A stretch of 64,000 nt of DNA from a bacterium 210820-DFI.6.37 (GCA_020558355.1 JAJCKG010000004.1:113184-177183); one strand, 5' to 3'; counted from the stretch's first letter, positions 1 through 7,407 are shown. Notes: generated by a model from the letters alone, not told the origin. A program made the numbers and translations.

Positions 1-73
1 TTTGCTCCACCCTGAGTTTTATAGCATCTAAATGTAGCCTATCATGTTTCTTTATTCTTTCTAAAATTGTCAT
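1..73 (-). CDS. Phage fibre-tip protein, N-terminal part (runs off window)
   Basis: This reading frame starts at an ATG (71-73) behind a GGAGGTG ribosome-binding site and is still open at the window edge, so only about 24 residues are visible. They begin MTILERIKKHDRLH, almost identical to the start of the gene at 1092-1484, and then diverge. It is therefore the fifth member of the fibre-tip series whose other members lie at 189-1990. A 10-G tract and a short leader ORF lie just upstream. Its function is inferred from the series; the C-terminal domain cannot be seen. Confidence 0.6.
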   Translation of the reverse strand, partial: MTILERIKKHDRLHLDAIKLRVEQ

Positions 74-110
74 CTCAGCACCTCCTCTCGGAAGCACCGG
101 ATTTTATCTG

Positions 111-167
111 TTAGGGAGGACCCCCCCCCCAGAAAAATTTAGGTAATTTCCATTTTCCCTTGTCCAT
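111..167 (-). promoter_or_regulatory. Leader ORF with 10-G tract before the left-most tip gene (out of coupling frame)
   Basis: An ATG at 167 follows an AAAGGAAG ribosome-binding site and starts an 18-codon ORF, MDKGKWKLPKFFWGGGPP. Its G tract (plus-strand C run 121-130) has 10 bases. With 10 G the frame stops at 111-113. With 11 or 8 G it would continue and end at a TGA overlapping the ATG of the next tip gene (ATGA overlap). The GKWK near its start matches the last residues of two tip genes, so the leader looks like a relic of such a gene's 3' end. Coupling is inferred. Confidence 0.55.
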
Positions 168-188
168 TGTTGTTCTTCCTTTCTGCTG

Positions 189-659
189 TTATATCTCTTT
201 TACTGTTAATCTTGTTCTGTAGTATGCCGGTATAGTCCCTCTTGCTCCAGTGTTGTTTGCGGCATAAAGATGTATAATATCCCCTCTTGTTGCTTTAAAA
301 ACGAAAGGAGATACGGGAATAAGCATAATTCCATTTGCCGCCGCCTCATAACTTACTGTGGTATTTAAGGTGTTGTTTAGCCAAAATTCCACTTTTACGT
401 TATCTTTGCTTGTTAATCCCCCGCTTATATAGACACTTCCACTTACCTCGATATAACAGTCTTTATTTATTAACACTCCACCGCCCGACGCAGCAAATGC
501 GTCTCCAAAATTAGCATTCACTTCACCCACAACAATCTTTGCGGATGAAGTTGTAAGTGTCTGTTCCTCACTTTTTGATACAGTAATTGCTGACTTTTGT
601 TTTGTCTTTTCTATTAATGCCTGCATAAGAGTATTTAAATTCTTTATTTTTTCTAACAC
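189..659 (-). CDS. Phage fibre-tip protein with a jelly-roll-like C-terminus
   Basis: This 156-residue protein begins at a GTG (657-659) behind AAGGGGGTG, which overlaps the TAG stop of the preceding tip gene. The N-terminus (VLEKIKNLNTLMQ) matches the shared anchor of the series. The C-terminal ~110 residues are rich in beta strand and end in an LTV motif after GDIIHLYAANN, a pattern seen in C1q/TNF-like trimeric phage tips; that fold assignment is my inference. An upstream in-frame start would lie inside the previous gene. It is the only tip gene here whose upstream G tract is in the coupling frame as printed. Confidence 0.65.
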   Translation of the reverse strand: MLEKIKNLNTLMQALIEKTKQKSAITVSKSEEQTLTTSSAKIVVGEVNANFGDAFAASGGGVLINKDCYIEVSGSVYISGGLTSKDNVKVEFWLNNTLNTTVSYEAAANGIMLIPVSPFVFKATRGDIIHLYAANNTGARGTIPAYYRTRLTVKEI

Positions 660-1051
660 GCCAGACACCCCCTTCTCAGGGTGCTGCAAGCCTTAGAAAT
701 CAGCCCTCTACAGGACCCCCCCCCGGATATTTTTCTGCTTGCCGCAATCCAGGTTAGCGCAGGAGCGCGGGACGATGTATCACTGTTAAAAATTCTTGCC
801 CTACATCCTGTTTTCGTTGTTGTATCCGGCAATAACGAGCAAGATACGTGACCAAAGCTTGCGGCAGTCGAATCGCTCAAAAGTCCAATTATTACGATTG
901 GTTCTTCTTTAAACTCCTTATTAAATGTAATCTCCACATTTCTATAGCTGCCCGCCTTAATCTCTTCCGCTGTCGTCGATCCAGAATCTACCGTTGCGAC
1001 AGCGCCAATTAAAGATTGTAAAATTCGATTCATTTTTTCTGGTATTGTCAT
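653..1051 (-). CDS. Phage fibre-tip protein with an H-type-lectin-like domain and an internal G tract
   Basis: The start is ATG 1049-1051 after GGAAAGGAAG; the protein has 132 residues and opens MTIPEKMNRILQSL. Residues ~35-105 carry NVEITFNKEFKEEPIVIIG followed later by LTWIAAS, the strand pattern of H-type lectin domains in phage receptor-binding proteins (inference). After this the frame crosses a 9-G tract (716-724) encoding GGG and continues 18 residues to a TAG overlapping the GTG of the next tip gene. A gain of one G gives a stop three codons past the tract, and a loss of one gives a stop five codons past it, so tract length decides both the tail of this protein and coupling to the next. 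Confidence 0.65.
   Translation of the reverse strand: MTIPEKMNRILQSLIGAVATVDSGSTTAEEIKAGSYRNVEITFNKEFKEEPIVIIGLLSDSTAASFGHVSCSLLPDTTTKTGCRARIFNSDTSSRAPALTWIAASRKISGGGSCRGLISKACSTLRRGCLAC
716..724 (-). repeat. Homopolymeric G tract (9 G on coding strand), in coupling frame
   Basis: Nine consecutive C on the plus strand lie within the 3' end of the tip gene 653-1051. As printed, the frame stays open through the tract and ends exactly at the start codon of the downstream tip gene. The other two frames terminate within a few codons. Confidence 0.85.
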
Positions 1052-1066
1052 AAATCTTCCTTTCCC

Positions 1067-1087
1067 GCCTCTCCGGTCGGGAGAGGC
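1067..1087 (-). other. Intergenic hairpin between two tip genes
   Basis: An 8-bp perfect inverted repeat (GCCTCTCC / GGAGAGGC) with a 5-base loop sits between the stop of the tip gene 1092-1484 and the ribosome-binding site of 653-1051. This is the only junction in the series that lacks a G-tract leader. On the coding strand no T-run follows, so it is not an obvious terminator; it may set mRNA structure or decay. Confidence 0.5.
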
Positions 1088-1091
1088 TTCT

Positions 1092-1484
1092 TTATTTCCA
1101 TTTTCCAATTACAAGAGCAAAAATGCCCGCCGTAAAAGAAGCGACCGACGCAAAATCCCGAATGTAAAAGCCGCAATAGTCTTTCGTCAGGGCACCTTGT
1201 GTAAGGATGTTGCTCCCAGCATTTTTATCTAAAAACACATATGGAACTTCGGTGTATAATCCTGCTGGCAGAACAATTTTCTGCAGGTCTGTACGATAAA
1301 TATAATCATTTGTACGGATGTTAATTGCGCAGGTGTAATCCTGCTTTTTCCATGCGATTGCAATTCCGTTTGTCCTTTTTATAATATGCCAGCCTGCAGA
1401 ATCTTCATATTCACTTTCTATCCCCGCATTTATTAAGTATTTATGTAATCGGTCATGTTTTTTTATTCTTTCTAAAATTGTCAT
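1092..1484 (-). CDS. Phage fibre-tip protein
   Basis: The 130-residue protein starts at ATG 1482-1484 behind GGAGGAGC; a longer in-frame start lies inside the leader ORF and is not favoured. It opens MTILERIKKHDRLHKYL, has the motif DSAGWHIIKRTNGIAIAW near residue 35, and ends VIGKWK. The GW-x-x-x-K-x-x-NG pattern is common in C-terminal tips of gut Bacillota tail fibres. The gene follows a 9-G leader that, as printed, stops early, so translation would depend on its own ribosome-binding site alone. Confidence 0.65.
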   Translation of the reverse strand: MTILERIKKHDRLHKYLINAGIESEYEDSAGWHIIKRTNGIAIAWKKQDYTCAINIRTNDYIYRTDLQKIVLPAGLYTEVPYVFLDKNAGSNILTQGALTKDYCGFYIRDFASVASFTAGIFALVIGKWK

Positions 1485-1521
1485 CTCAGCTCCTCCTCTC
1501 GGAAGCACTGGATTTTATCTG

Positions 1522-1569
1522 TTAAGGAGTACCCCCCCCCAGAAATTTTAGATAATGATTTTTTCTCAT
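1522..1569 (-). promoter_or_regulatory. Leader ORF with 9-G tract before tip gene 1092-1484 (out of coupling frame)
   Basis: ATG 1567-1569 after AAAGGAG starts a 15-codon ORF, MRKNHYLKFLGGGTP, containing 9 G (plus-strand C run 1532-1540) and stopping at 1522-1524. With 10 G the frame would extend through SLTDKIQCFREEEL and end at a TGA overlapping the downstream ATG as ATGA. So a single-base gain would switch this junction into the coupled state. Confidence 0.6.
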
Positions 1570-1582
1570 TTTCTCTCCTTTA

Positions 1583-1990
1583 CTATTTCCATTTTCCTGT
1601 ACAAGTCCATCGAATTGTCAGCTTGTATGTGCCGCTCGTGACTAAAAATGTTACGAAACGATAGTCACTGCTAAAAGTGCTTGAGGCCATCCTGATTAAC
1701 CATCCCCATCCAGTTGTTTTTAATAGCTCCGCAGAGGTGGCATTAACCGTCACACCCGATGGTGTGCTTTGCGCATTAATGTTTAAATACCCAAAATTAT
1801 TCATTGGAGCTGTAGGAGATAATGCTGCGGTTGATCCACTCACTTCTACATCTTTATACGCTTCATAATCACCGTTTGCGTACTTTCGAAAGTTCCAACC
1901 CGCACTATCTGTCCCAATTTCCACGATCGGGTTTGTTAATAGGTTCAGAATAATTTTATCTAGTTTCTTCATTCTTTCCAGGACGGTCAT
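1583..1990 (-). CDS. Phage fibre-tip protein
   Basis: The 135-residue protein starts at ATG 1988-1990 behind AGGAGGTG. It opens MTVLERMKKLDKIILNLL, carries DSAGWNFRKYANGDYEAY at about residue 35, and ends CTGKWK. It is a diverged homologue of 1092-1484 in N-terminus, GW/NG motif and C-terminal GKWK, with a different middle. It is the first gene of the tip series after the main fibre gene, and a 9-G leader ORF lies between the two. Confidence 0.65.
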   Translation of the reverse strand: MTVLERMKKLDKIILNLLTNPIVEIGTDSAGWNFRKYANGDYEAYKDVEVSGSTAALSPTAPMNNFGYLNINAQSTPSGVTVNATSAELLKTTGWGWLIRMASSTFSSDYRFVTFLVTSGTYKLTIRWTCTGKWK

Positions 1991-2032
1991 GACACGCACC
2001 TCCTATTTAGGCTATTTTTTTCAGTTAAGGGT

Positions 2033-2071
2033 CTACCCCCCCCCAACAAAAATGGACGTTCTTTTTCTCAT
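2033..2071 (-). promoter_or_regulatory. Leader ORF with 9-G tract before tip gene 1583-1990 (out of coupling frame)
   Basis: Directly after the stop of the fibre gene, GGGAGG and ATG 2069-2071 open a 12-codon ORF, MRKRTSIFVGGG, that ends at a TAG immediately after the 9-G tract (plus-strand C run 2036-2044). With 11 or 8 G the frame would run on about 15 codons to a TGA overlapping the ATG of the tip gene (TCATGACC). With 10 G it stops a few codons later. Confidence 0.6.
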
Positions 2072-2085
2072 CTTTTTTTCCTCCC

Positions 2086-2862
2086 TTACTCGGTTGTTAG
2101 ATCAATTCCAGCAGCCTCCGCCGCAGCAATCGTTTCGTCACTTACAAGGCTTTCCATCGCCGTTTCCAACGCCGTTATTCCAAAGGCGCTTTTTACGCTT
2201 GCAAGGCTTGTCTGCCCAGTTCCACCACGGGCCAGCCCTAATGTCCCAGACGTAATAGCGGTTGCCGCATGATTGTGTGATGACGCTGCTTTGCCAGATA
2301 GTCCAGTTCGTAAAGTCTGGATGCTTTTTAATAATTTTCCAAAGATCGTCGAAAGCGTTTCTCCAGACACGATATCCTCATCTGAAGTTGCCGCCGAAAA
2401 CGTCGGAGTCTGGTTATTTGTAGTAACATTTGGAACATTCGCTAAGCCAACCTGACTTTTTGTAACAGCGTGAGGATTGCTTTTATTCGCCAAGTGTGAA
2501 ATTAAATCTGTCACCGCTTTAGAAATTTTTCCGAAAGCTACGTTTAATTTTTCTCCGCTGGTCATTTTAGCCAAGGTACTTGCCTCCGTGTATGTCGGAG
2601 TCTGGTCGTTGGTTGCCACGTTCGGAACATTCGCTAAGCCAACCTGTGTTTTCGTAACACCGTGGGGATTACTTTTGTTTCCCTCATGTGTCTTGTGGTT
2701 TGTTGCCAATTCGTCGATTGCTCCCTGGAGATCCTCTGCCGCCAATCCGCTGGTCGTGCCATCATATGTGGTGTTTTCTCCCTTGGTAATTGGATAGGCA
2801 ATATATTCGTTTCCGTCCTTATCTTTTAAGCGTATCAACGAATTAATTTCTTTAATTGCCAT
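2086..2862 (-). CDS. Phage tail fibre protein with repeats and collar motif
   Basis: This 258-residue fibre protein has an N-terminal segment that may attach to the baseplate (MAIKEINSLIRLKDKDGNEY). Two copies of a phage-fibre repeat follow, at residues ~62-90 and ~126-154 (NPHxVTKxQVGLANVPNV), then SHNHAATAITSGTLGLARGGTG, typical of collar/short-fibre C-termini. It is probably the shaft that the small downstream tip proteins join or replace; that relation is inferred from order. The start has a good GAGAGGAGG ribosome-binding site and the preceding gene ends in a hairpin. Confidence 0.8.
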   Translation of the reverse strand: MAIKEINSLIRLKDKDGNEYIAYPITKGENTTYDGTTSGLAAEDLQGAIDELATNHKTHEGNKSNPHGVTKTQVGLANVPNVATNDQTPTYTEASTLAKMTSGEKLNVAFGKISKAVTDLISHLANKSNPHAVTKSQVGLANVPNVTTNNQTPTFSAATSDEDIVSGETLSTIFGKLLKSIQTLRTGLSGKAASSHNHAATAITSGTLGLARGGTGQTSLASVKSAFGITALETAMESLVSDETIAAAEAAGIDLTTE

Positions 2863-2884
2863 ACGTTACCTCCTCTCTAAAAAT

Positions 2885-2907
2885 GCCCCGGAGGAATCCC
2901 CCGGGGC
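2885..2907 (-). terminator. Weak intrinsic terminator or intergenic hairpin before the fibre gene
   Basis: A 7-bp GC-only stem (GCCCCGG / CCGGGGC) with a 9-base loop follows the stop of the gene at 2918-3532; on the minus strand ATTTTT follows. It may cause partial termination before the fibre and tip genes. Confidence 0.5.
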
Positions 2908-2917
2908 TATAAAAGCT

Positions 2918-3532
2918 CTATTCTGTAATCTGTAAGAAGAGGTCTCCCGCTTTTAAATTTGCGGGTGTTGACGTCTGTGCGTAAATCACTGGCACCGGCA
3001 CATCAACCGCTTTGGAAGAGTCTGGCGTCAGGGCAGTACCATTCACCTTTACCGTCTCAATTTTATTGGCCTGTGCCCCTGCAGGTGCGTGCGCCGCCTG
3101 GGAGTGATTATATGCCGAATCCCAATTTGCGACCTTTGTAGCATAGCTATCCAGTGCGGCTTTGTACGCATTAGTAAAGTCATTTGCGGATAACCCCTTA
3201 CCAGACTCCTTGTCCACCTTATTTCCGATCGCGCTGTTGAGTGCTGCCACAACTTCTTCATGTGTGGAAATATAGTCCGCAATTTCTTTTAGTGTGTCAT
3301 ACGTCGCTGGCGCGCCATCAATCAGTCCGGAAATCGCCGCGGAAATTTTACTGTCCGCTTCCGCCGCTGTAATTCCACTTGCCGCAGACGTTGCGATTTC
3401 CGCCAGTTTTTCCGCAAGAGTTTTCTCCGTTGCGCCATCCGTAACCGTTACATTCTCCGCATTGGTTTTTACCATAATGTCGGTTACTACTCCTTCGATC
3501 ATCGCTTTTAAAATTGCATTTTTTGCTGCCAT
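2918..3532 (-). CDS. Phage tail fibre/appendage structural protein
   Basis: The 204-residue protein is Ala/Ser-rich and probably fibrous. It contains DGAPATYDTLKEIADYI, a motif found in many myophage and siphophage fibre proteins of gut Bacillota, and later WDSAYNHSQAAHAPAGAQA, close to the A-H-A-P-x-x-A motif that often precedes fibre tips. It lies between the H-like fibre gene and the repeat-bearing fibre gene, all in one direction. Its exact position in the virion cannot be set from sequence. Confidence 0.7.
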   Translation of the reverse strand: MAAKNAILKAMIEGVVTDIMVKTNAENVTVTDGATEKTLAEKLAEIATSAASGITAAEADSKISAAISGLIDGAPATYDTLKEIADYISTHEEVVAALNSAIGNKVDKESGKGLSANDFTNAYKAALDSYATKVANWDSAYNHSQAAHAPAGAQANKIETVKVNGTALTPDSSKAVDVPVPVIYAQTSTPANLKAGDLFLQITE

Positions 3533-3565
3533 TTGTTTTACCTACCTTTCTTTTTTGTAAAAAAT

Positions 3566-4372
3566 TTAATTTATAACATCGACAAAGATACTGCCGTTTG
3601 TTATCTGTTGCTCGCTTGTTGTAGCGTTTTCCACATTATAATTTTTCCGCTCTACCTCTGCCTGTACTTCACCACTATCGCCCGCAGTCAAATCAAGCAG
3701 GAATTCCGTGTCTGGTTTTAAACCATCCATTTGATCATCAAACCAAATCCACGGCCCAGGATCCGGTTTTTCACCAGATACCTGCAATTTCAAGATTGTT
3801 AACTCTTCAAATTTTTGTTTCAGAGTGTTTAATTCCTCTGCGCTCTGACTCATCTGATCGTTTATCCGCTGTATTTCTTCATCAAATACATCTTGCGGAA
3901 CATACAAACTTCCTTTTATTTCAATCGATACATTGGTTTTGCTTCCTACATATGTAATAATGTCAATTCGCTTTTCTACTGCGGTAGCCCCCGCATGCGC
4001 TGGTATGTACTCGGCTGAATCTCCCGCGTTTCCATACATATACAAAGTCTCATCACTTTCCGTTCCATCCGGATAAATACCCTTTGCAAACACGCCCAGC
4101 TCCCTATAAAAAAAAGATTCTGTCACCTCAGAGTTGTTAAAATCCGATCCAATTATGATTTCCGCTTTATCATCCGCCCTAATCTTCTTTTTTATCGGGA
4201 GCTCGATCCGTGGATCCACCACAGTTCTCATTTGCCCCATACTTTTTCCGTCTGGCATATATCCGCTACCAATTACCATTTTTGTAATATCCAGCGTCGC
4301 TCCTTTTGCGATAATATCCGCAAGTAATAGGCTGCCATCAACGGTATAGATCATGTCGTATAGCCCTGCCAT
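3566..4372 (-). CDS. Tail-collar/gpH-like tail fibre N-terminal protein
   Basis: The 268-residue protein begins MAGLYDMIYTVDGSLLLADIIAKGATLDITKMVIGSG and later has FFYRELGVFAKG, matching the DUF3751-type N-terminal domain of gpH-like phage fibres that attaches the fibre to the baseplate. The C-terminal ~90 residues include a short coiled coil (QRINDQMSQSAEELNTLKQKF). It follows gpI with a 1-base gap, the usual P2-like order J-I-H. There is no long receptor-binding C-terminus; later genes presumably supply it. Confidence 0.85.
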   Translation of the reverse strand: MAGLYDMIYTVDGSLLLADIIAKGATLDITKMVIGSGYMPDGKSMGQMRTVVDPRIELPIKKKIRADDKAEIIIGSDFNNSEVTESFFYRELGVFAKGIYPDGTESDETLYMYGNAGDSAEYIPAHAGATAVEKRIDIITYVGSKTNVSIEIKGSLYVPQDVFDEEIQRINDQMSQSAEELNTLKQKFEELTILKLQVSGEKPDPGPWIWFDDQMDGLKPDTEFLLDLTAGDSGEVQAEVERKNYNVENATTSEQQITNGSIFVDVIN

Positions 4373-4373
4373 G

Positions 4374-5033
4374 TCATGCCTCCTTTTCTGTATAGACCGG
4401 TCTTATCATCAATTTTTCCGTGTCACGGGCCGCCGCTCCCATTAGCAATCCATTTTCCCATCCTTCAACGCTTCCACGTTCCGGCCGAATCGTTATAACT
4501 TCCGCTTCCCTGCAGCCAATGCCAACATTTAAATAATTCTTTCCAGACAACCCGACGCAAATGCCCTCCAAGTGCGCGGATTTTCGTTTTACTTTTTCTA
4601 AAACCCGAAGAAACTTGTCTAGGTTTTCTTGTGTTATTGTCGGGTTGGAGCTTATCACTTTAAAGTATCCTGGCCTGCCACCATATTCAAACCATTCTTC
4701 AATACGCCCTTCACCGAAGTATGTAGAGATAACCCGCTCTACTGCCCATCCAGTCCCAAGATTTCGCTTTACTTCAGTGCTATTTTTTATCAGCTTGCGC
4801 TTTGTTTCAAGATCGGATGAATACTCATACCAAGTCACATTAAATTCCCAGGCCAGTTCATCCAGTTCCGCTTCCGTTAATTCATCAATCGCCGTCCAGA
4901 TCGACAGATGCTCGCCATACTTCGCATACATTTTAATGATCTGGTCAAATCCTTTTGCGAGTCCGATGTTTGCGGAATCTTTTCGCATAAATTCAGGAAG
5001 CAATCGGATCAGTTCTATATCTTTAAGCTTCAT
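4374..5033 (-). CDS. Phage tail protein I (baseplate)
   Basis: This 219-residue protein matches P2 gpI-type baseplate proteins: LLPEFMRKD near the N-terminus, ELDELAWEFNVTWYE in the middle, and a C-terminal HLEG segment. gpI acts with gpJ in the baseplate wedge. It overlaps the J gene by 4 bases (ATGA), as is usual in P2-like tail operons. Confidence 0.88.
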   Translation of the reverse strand: MKLKDIELIRLLPEFMRKDSANIGLAKGFDQIIKMYAKYGEHLSIWTAIDELTEAELDELAWEFNVTWYEYSSDLETKRKLIKNSTEVKRNLGTGWAVERVISTYFGEGRIEEWFEYGGRPGYFKVISSNPTITQENLDKFLRVLEKVKRKSAHLEGICVGLSGKNYLNVGIGCREAEVITIRPERGSVEGWENGLLMGAAARDTEKLMIRPVYTEKEA

Positions 5034-6169
5034 TCTTCAATCACTCCATGCGTTACAGCCATTTTCCCCGAAAATTTGGCAATCTCAGTTTTTTTGAGTT
5101 CCATATAAGGCGGAGAAATAATTTCTACGCGTTCTACCAGAACCCCAAGCTCATCTGTATTTTGCATCAATTCTCTGCGGAGCCCGTCCGGATTAACACT
5201 ACGGCCCAACTTTCCGCTTTGCCATTCGATATAAGAGTCAATTAAACCGCCCTCCATCTCCACCAGGTTAACTGCCGCTTTTTCATTTTCAATTGTGCAG
5301 TAATATTTCAGTTCGATATCATATGTTATTTCTGTTGGCGCTCTTGCTGTTACATGGTCCGTCATTGGACGCGTTTTTTTTGCCTCATTATGGAACAAAT
5401 CCGCTATTTTATTTAAAAGATCTTCGTCCGGAAGTTCCCCGCCTTCCAAAAGCGGATAGATTACAATTTCACATGGTTCCGGGGAATCTACATAAACATC
5501 CATAATAGAAGCGTCCAAAGAAAGAGTGTGATACGCGTACGCGTCCTCTGGGCCCGCTGTAGATGCCGCCGCATTTGCCAGTCGCACTCGTTCTCTTAAT
5601 TTCTCATCTCCCTCTTCGGTGTATTCTTCTCCATTGTCTCCACCATTTGTCCCATATAAATTTATTACCTCCATTACATAGGGCTGTGGGTCTACAATTG
5701 TTGTAATTTTCCCCGCTTCAATCCCGTTATAATCTTCCCCCGCCACACTACAGGTAATGCCCACATCAGCATTCATTTCTCCCGCCTGAATAATTGCGGT
5801 CCTATCTGTCGTAAAAAAGATCAGGCCGTCATGCGTCACCTTTGTTCCTTCCGGGATCACGGTATTCCTTTGCCTTATTGTGGAGAGCGTAAACCGCACA
5901 GTATCTGTCGCGGGAGTTGGCGCAATACGCTCCACATTGGCGTCTTCGGCCAAAGCGTCCAGCACTTCTCCTCTTGCGTATTTTAATAGCCGCTGTTTTG
6001 CCCGATCATCCAAATAGTTGTACACCTGCATTACTGTCATCGCCACAGCCTCTCCAAATATCCGCCGTTCATCGCCTGGATATAAAGGCTCACCGACTTC
6101 TTCGGTCAGCGCCGTCAGAACTGTCTCCGAAACTATCTGCGCGTCTGTTTCTAAAAAATTAAATGCCAT
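5030..6169 (-). CDS. Baseplate J-like protein
   Basis: The 379-residue protein is a gpJ-type baseplate wedge component, with YLDDRAKQRLLKYARGE and the typical GTKVTHDGLIFFTT and LRERVRLANAAASTAGPEDAY segments. I chose ATG 6167-6169 because GGAGGTGAGG lies just upstream; the longer frame starts inside the gp25-like gene. It overlaps that gene by 11 bases and gpI by 4, indicating one coupled baseplate operon. Confidence 0.92.
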   Translation of the reverse strand: MAFNFLETDAQIVSETVLTALTEEVGEPLYPGDERRIFGEAVAMTVMQVYNYLDDRAKQRLLKYARGEVLDALAEDANVERIAPTPATDTVRFTLSTIRQRNTVIPEGTKVTHDGLIFFTTDRTAIIQAGEMNADVGITCSVAGEDYNGIEAGKITTIVDPQPYVMEVINLYGTNGGDNGEEYTEEGDEKLRERVRLANAAASTAGPEDAYAYHTLSLDASIMDVYVDSPEPCEIVIYPLLEGGELPDEDLLNKIADLFHNEAKKTRPMTDHVTARAPTEITYDIELKYYCTIENEKAAVNLVEMEGGLIDSYIEWQSGKLGRSVNPDGLRRELMQNTDELGVLVERVEIISPPYMELKKTEIAKFSGKMAVTHGVIEE

Positions 6170-6437
6170 CTTCCTCACCTCCCGCGCCAACCTGTACCGT
6201 CATTGAAAAATCTCCTTCATTATCCATTACAATGTTAATTTCTTCTGTGCTCAGTCGAGGTTCATATTCTGCAATCAGGTCCGTTATGTCCTCATCGATA
6301 TCTTCCATATTATCCGCAGGTCTATCAACTAGTCTTGCGTCAATTCCCTTATCTCTTGCAAGTGGGCACTCTGTTTCTACCATAGATAAAAGATTTTGCA
6401 GACAAGTCATTGGCTCTCCGTTTCCTATCGCTCTCAT
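6159..6437 (-). CDS. gp25/gpW-like baseplate wedge protein
   Basis: A 92-residue protein between the M23 hydrolase and gpJ. LLSMVETECPLARDKGIDARLVD and DITDLIAEYEPRLS match the small gp25-like baseplate wedge proteins of contractile tails. Position and size support the role; homologues of this size are common in clostridial myophages. Confidence 0.75.
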   Translation of the reverse strand: MRAIGNGEPMTCLQNLLSMVETECPLARDKGIDARLVDRPADNMEDIDEDITDLIAEYEPRLSTEEINIVMDNEGDFSMTVQVGAGGEEDGI

Positions 6438-6446
6438 AAAAACTCC

Positions 6447-7397
6447 TTATTTGCTTACATAGTTCCATGGGCTGGTATGGTTACTATGCTTATTTGCTCC
6501 TTTACGCACTTCAAAATGCAAATGATTTCCAGTACTGTTTCCAGTACTGTCTACTTTCGCAATTTTTTGCTTTTCTTTTACTTTATCCCCTTTTTTTACA
6601 AGTAAGGTCGCACAATGTCCATACAAGGTCCAGATACTGCTGGAATGCTTTATAATTACACAGTTTCCATAACTTCCATTTCGGCCCGCAAGCACCACAG
6701 TCCCCGGAGCCGCGGCCACAATCGCTGTCCCATATGGCGCGGGAATATCGATACCGCTGTGCGTTTCTCTTCCATGGAAGGGACAGTTTCGTGGCCCATA
6801 ATTGGAAGAAACGCTCTTATGCCCCGGCAATGGCCAGGACATCTTTCCACCTTTGTAAGTGCTGGAACTTTTGCTTGTACTTTTTTTACTGGAGCTACTG
6901 GTTTTCGTCGCGCTGCTTTTTGCCGCTTTCTTGGCCGCCTTTTCCTGCGCCGCTGTCCTGGCCCACTTAAATTCCAAGCTCAGTTCGACCGCTAGGACCT
7001 TCCCGTTATTTGTAAAAGAAAAACCCCCGGAGCTTACGCCCAGGAGCCTACATTTTCTGCTGAAAAGTTTCTTCCCATTTAAGTAAAAATACGCTTTTTT
7101 CCCGACCTTTGACCTCCATTGCTGCATTGCTGAACGAGCGTCACCCCAAGTTCCTGCCACTGGGGTAAAGTAAGTCACATTCGCTGTAAAGGTCGTCAAC
7201 TCTCTTCCTACTTTTTTCCCCGATTCATCATAATCATCATTGTATGTATCTTTTATTTCCAACGTTGTAAGCGCTGTCGCTTCCTTGGAAGATACTTTAA
7301 ATTTCTGCTTTCCCCAGGATGCCATATTGGTTGTTGTTTTTTTTGCGGACGATTCTGTAACCGTTACCCGCTCAACCACAATTTTCAAATTCGCCAT
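6447..7397 (-). CDS. Tail-associated M23 (LytM-type) peptidoglycan hydrolase
   Basis: This 316-residue protein combines an N-terminal ~155-residue tail domain, a Lys/Ser-rich linker (SSSSKKSTSKSSS), and a C-terminal M23 metallopeptidase domain. The zinc and catalytic motifs are present: HSGIDIPAPYG (HxxxD) and HLHFEV (HxH). It likely sits at the baseplate hub and opens peptidoglycan during injection. ATG 7395-7397 follows AGGAAGGA; the longer frame lacks a ribosome-binding site. It is not the lysis endolysin, which would be expected to the left of the window. Confidence 0.9.
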   Translation of the reverse strand: MANLKIVVERVTVTESSAKKTTTNMASWGKQKFKVSSKEATALTTLEIKDTYNDDYDESGKKVGRELTTFTANVTYFTPVAGTWGDARSAMQQWRSKVGKKAYFYLNGKKLFSRKCRLLGVSSGGFSFTNNGKVLAVELSLEFKWARTAAQEKAAKKAAKSSATKTSSSSKKSTSKSSSTYKGGKMSWPLPGHKSVSSNYGPRNCPFHGRETHSGIDIPAPYGTAIVAAAPGTVVLAGRNGSYGNCVIIKHSSSIWTLYGHCATLLVKKGDKVKEKQKIAKVDSTGNSTGNHLHFEVRKGANKHSNHTSPWNYVSK

Positions 7398-7407
7398 TAT
7401 GTCCTTC

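Noticed and set aside
716..724. Poly-G tracts as assembly error
   Set aside because: A length error in any one tract is possible, but four tracts at equivalent places, each with a frame that reaches the next start codon, cannot come from random error.
1067..1087. Terminator between tip genes
   Set aside because: A hairpin exists, but the coding strand has no T-run after it, so it is listed as a plain hairpin.
1..2862. Diversity-generating retroelement or invertible fibre switch
   Set aside because: No reverse transcriptase, template/variable repeat or invertase is visible, and the repeated segments between tip genes are direct, not inverted. Only the area left of the window could change this.
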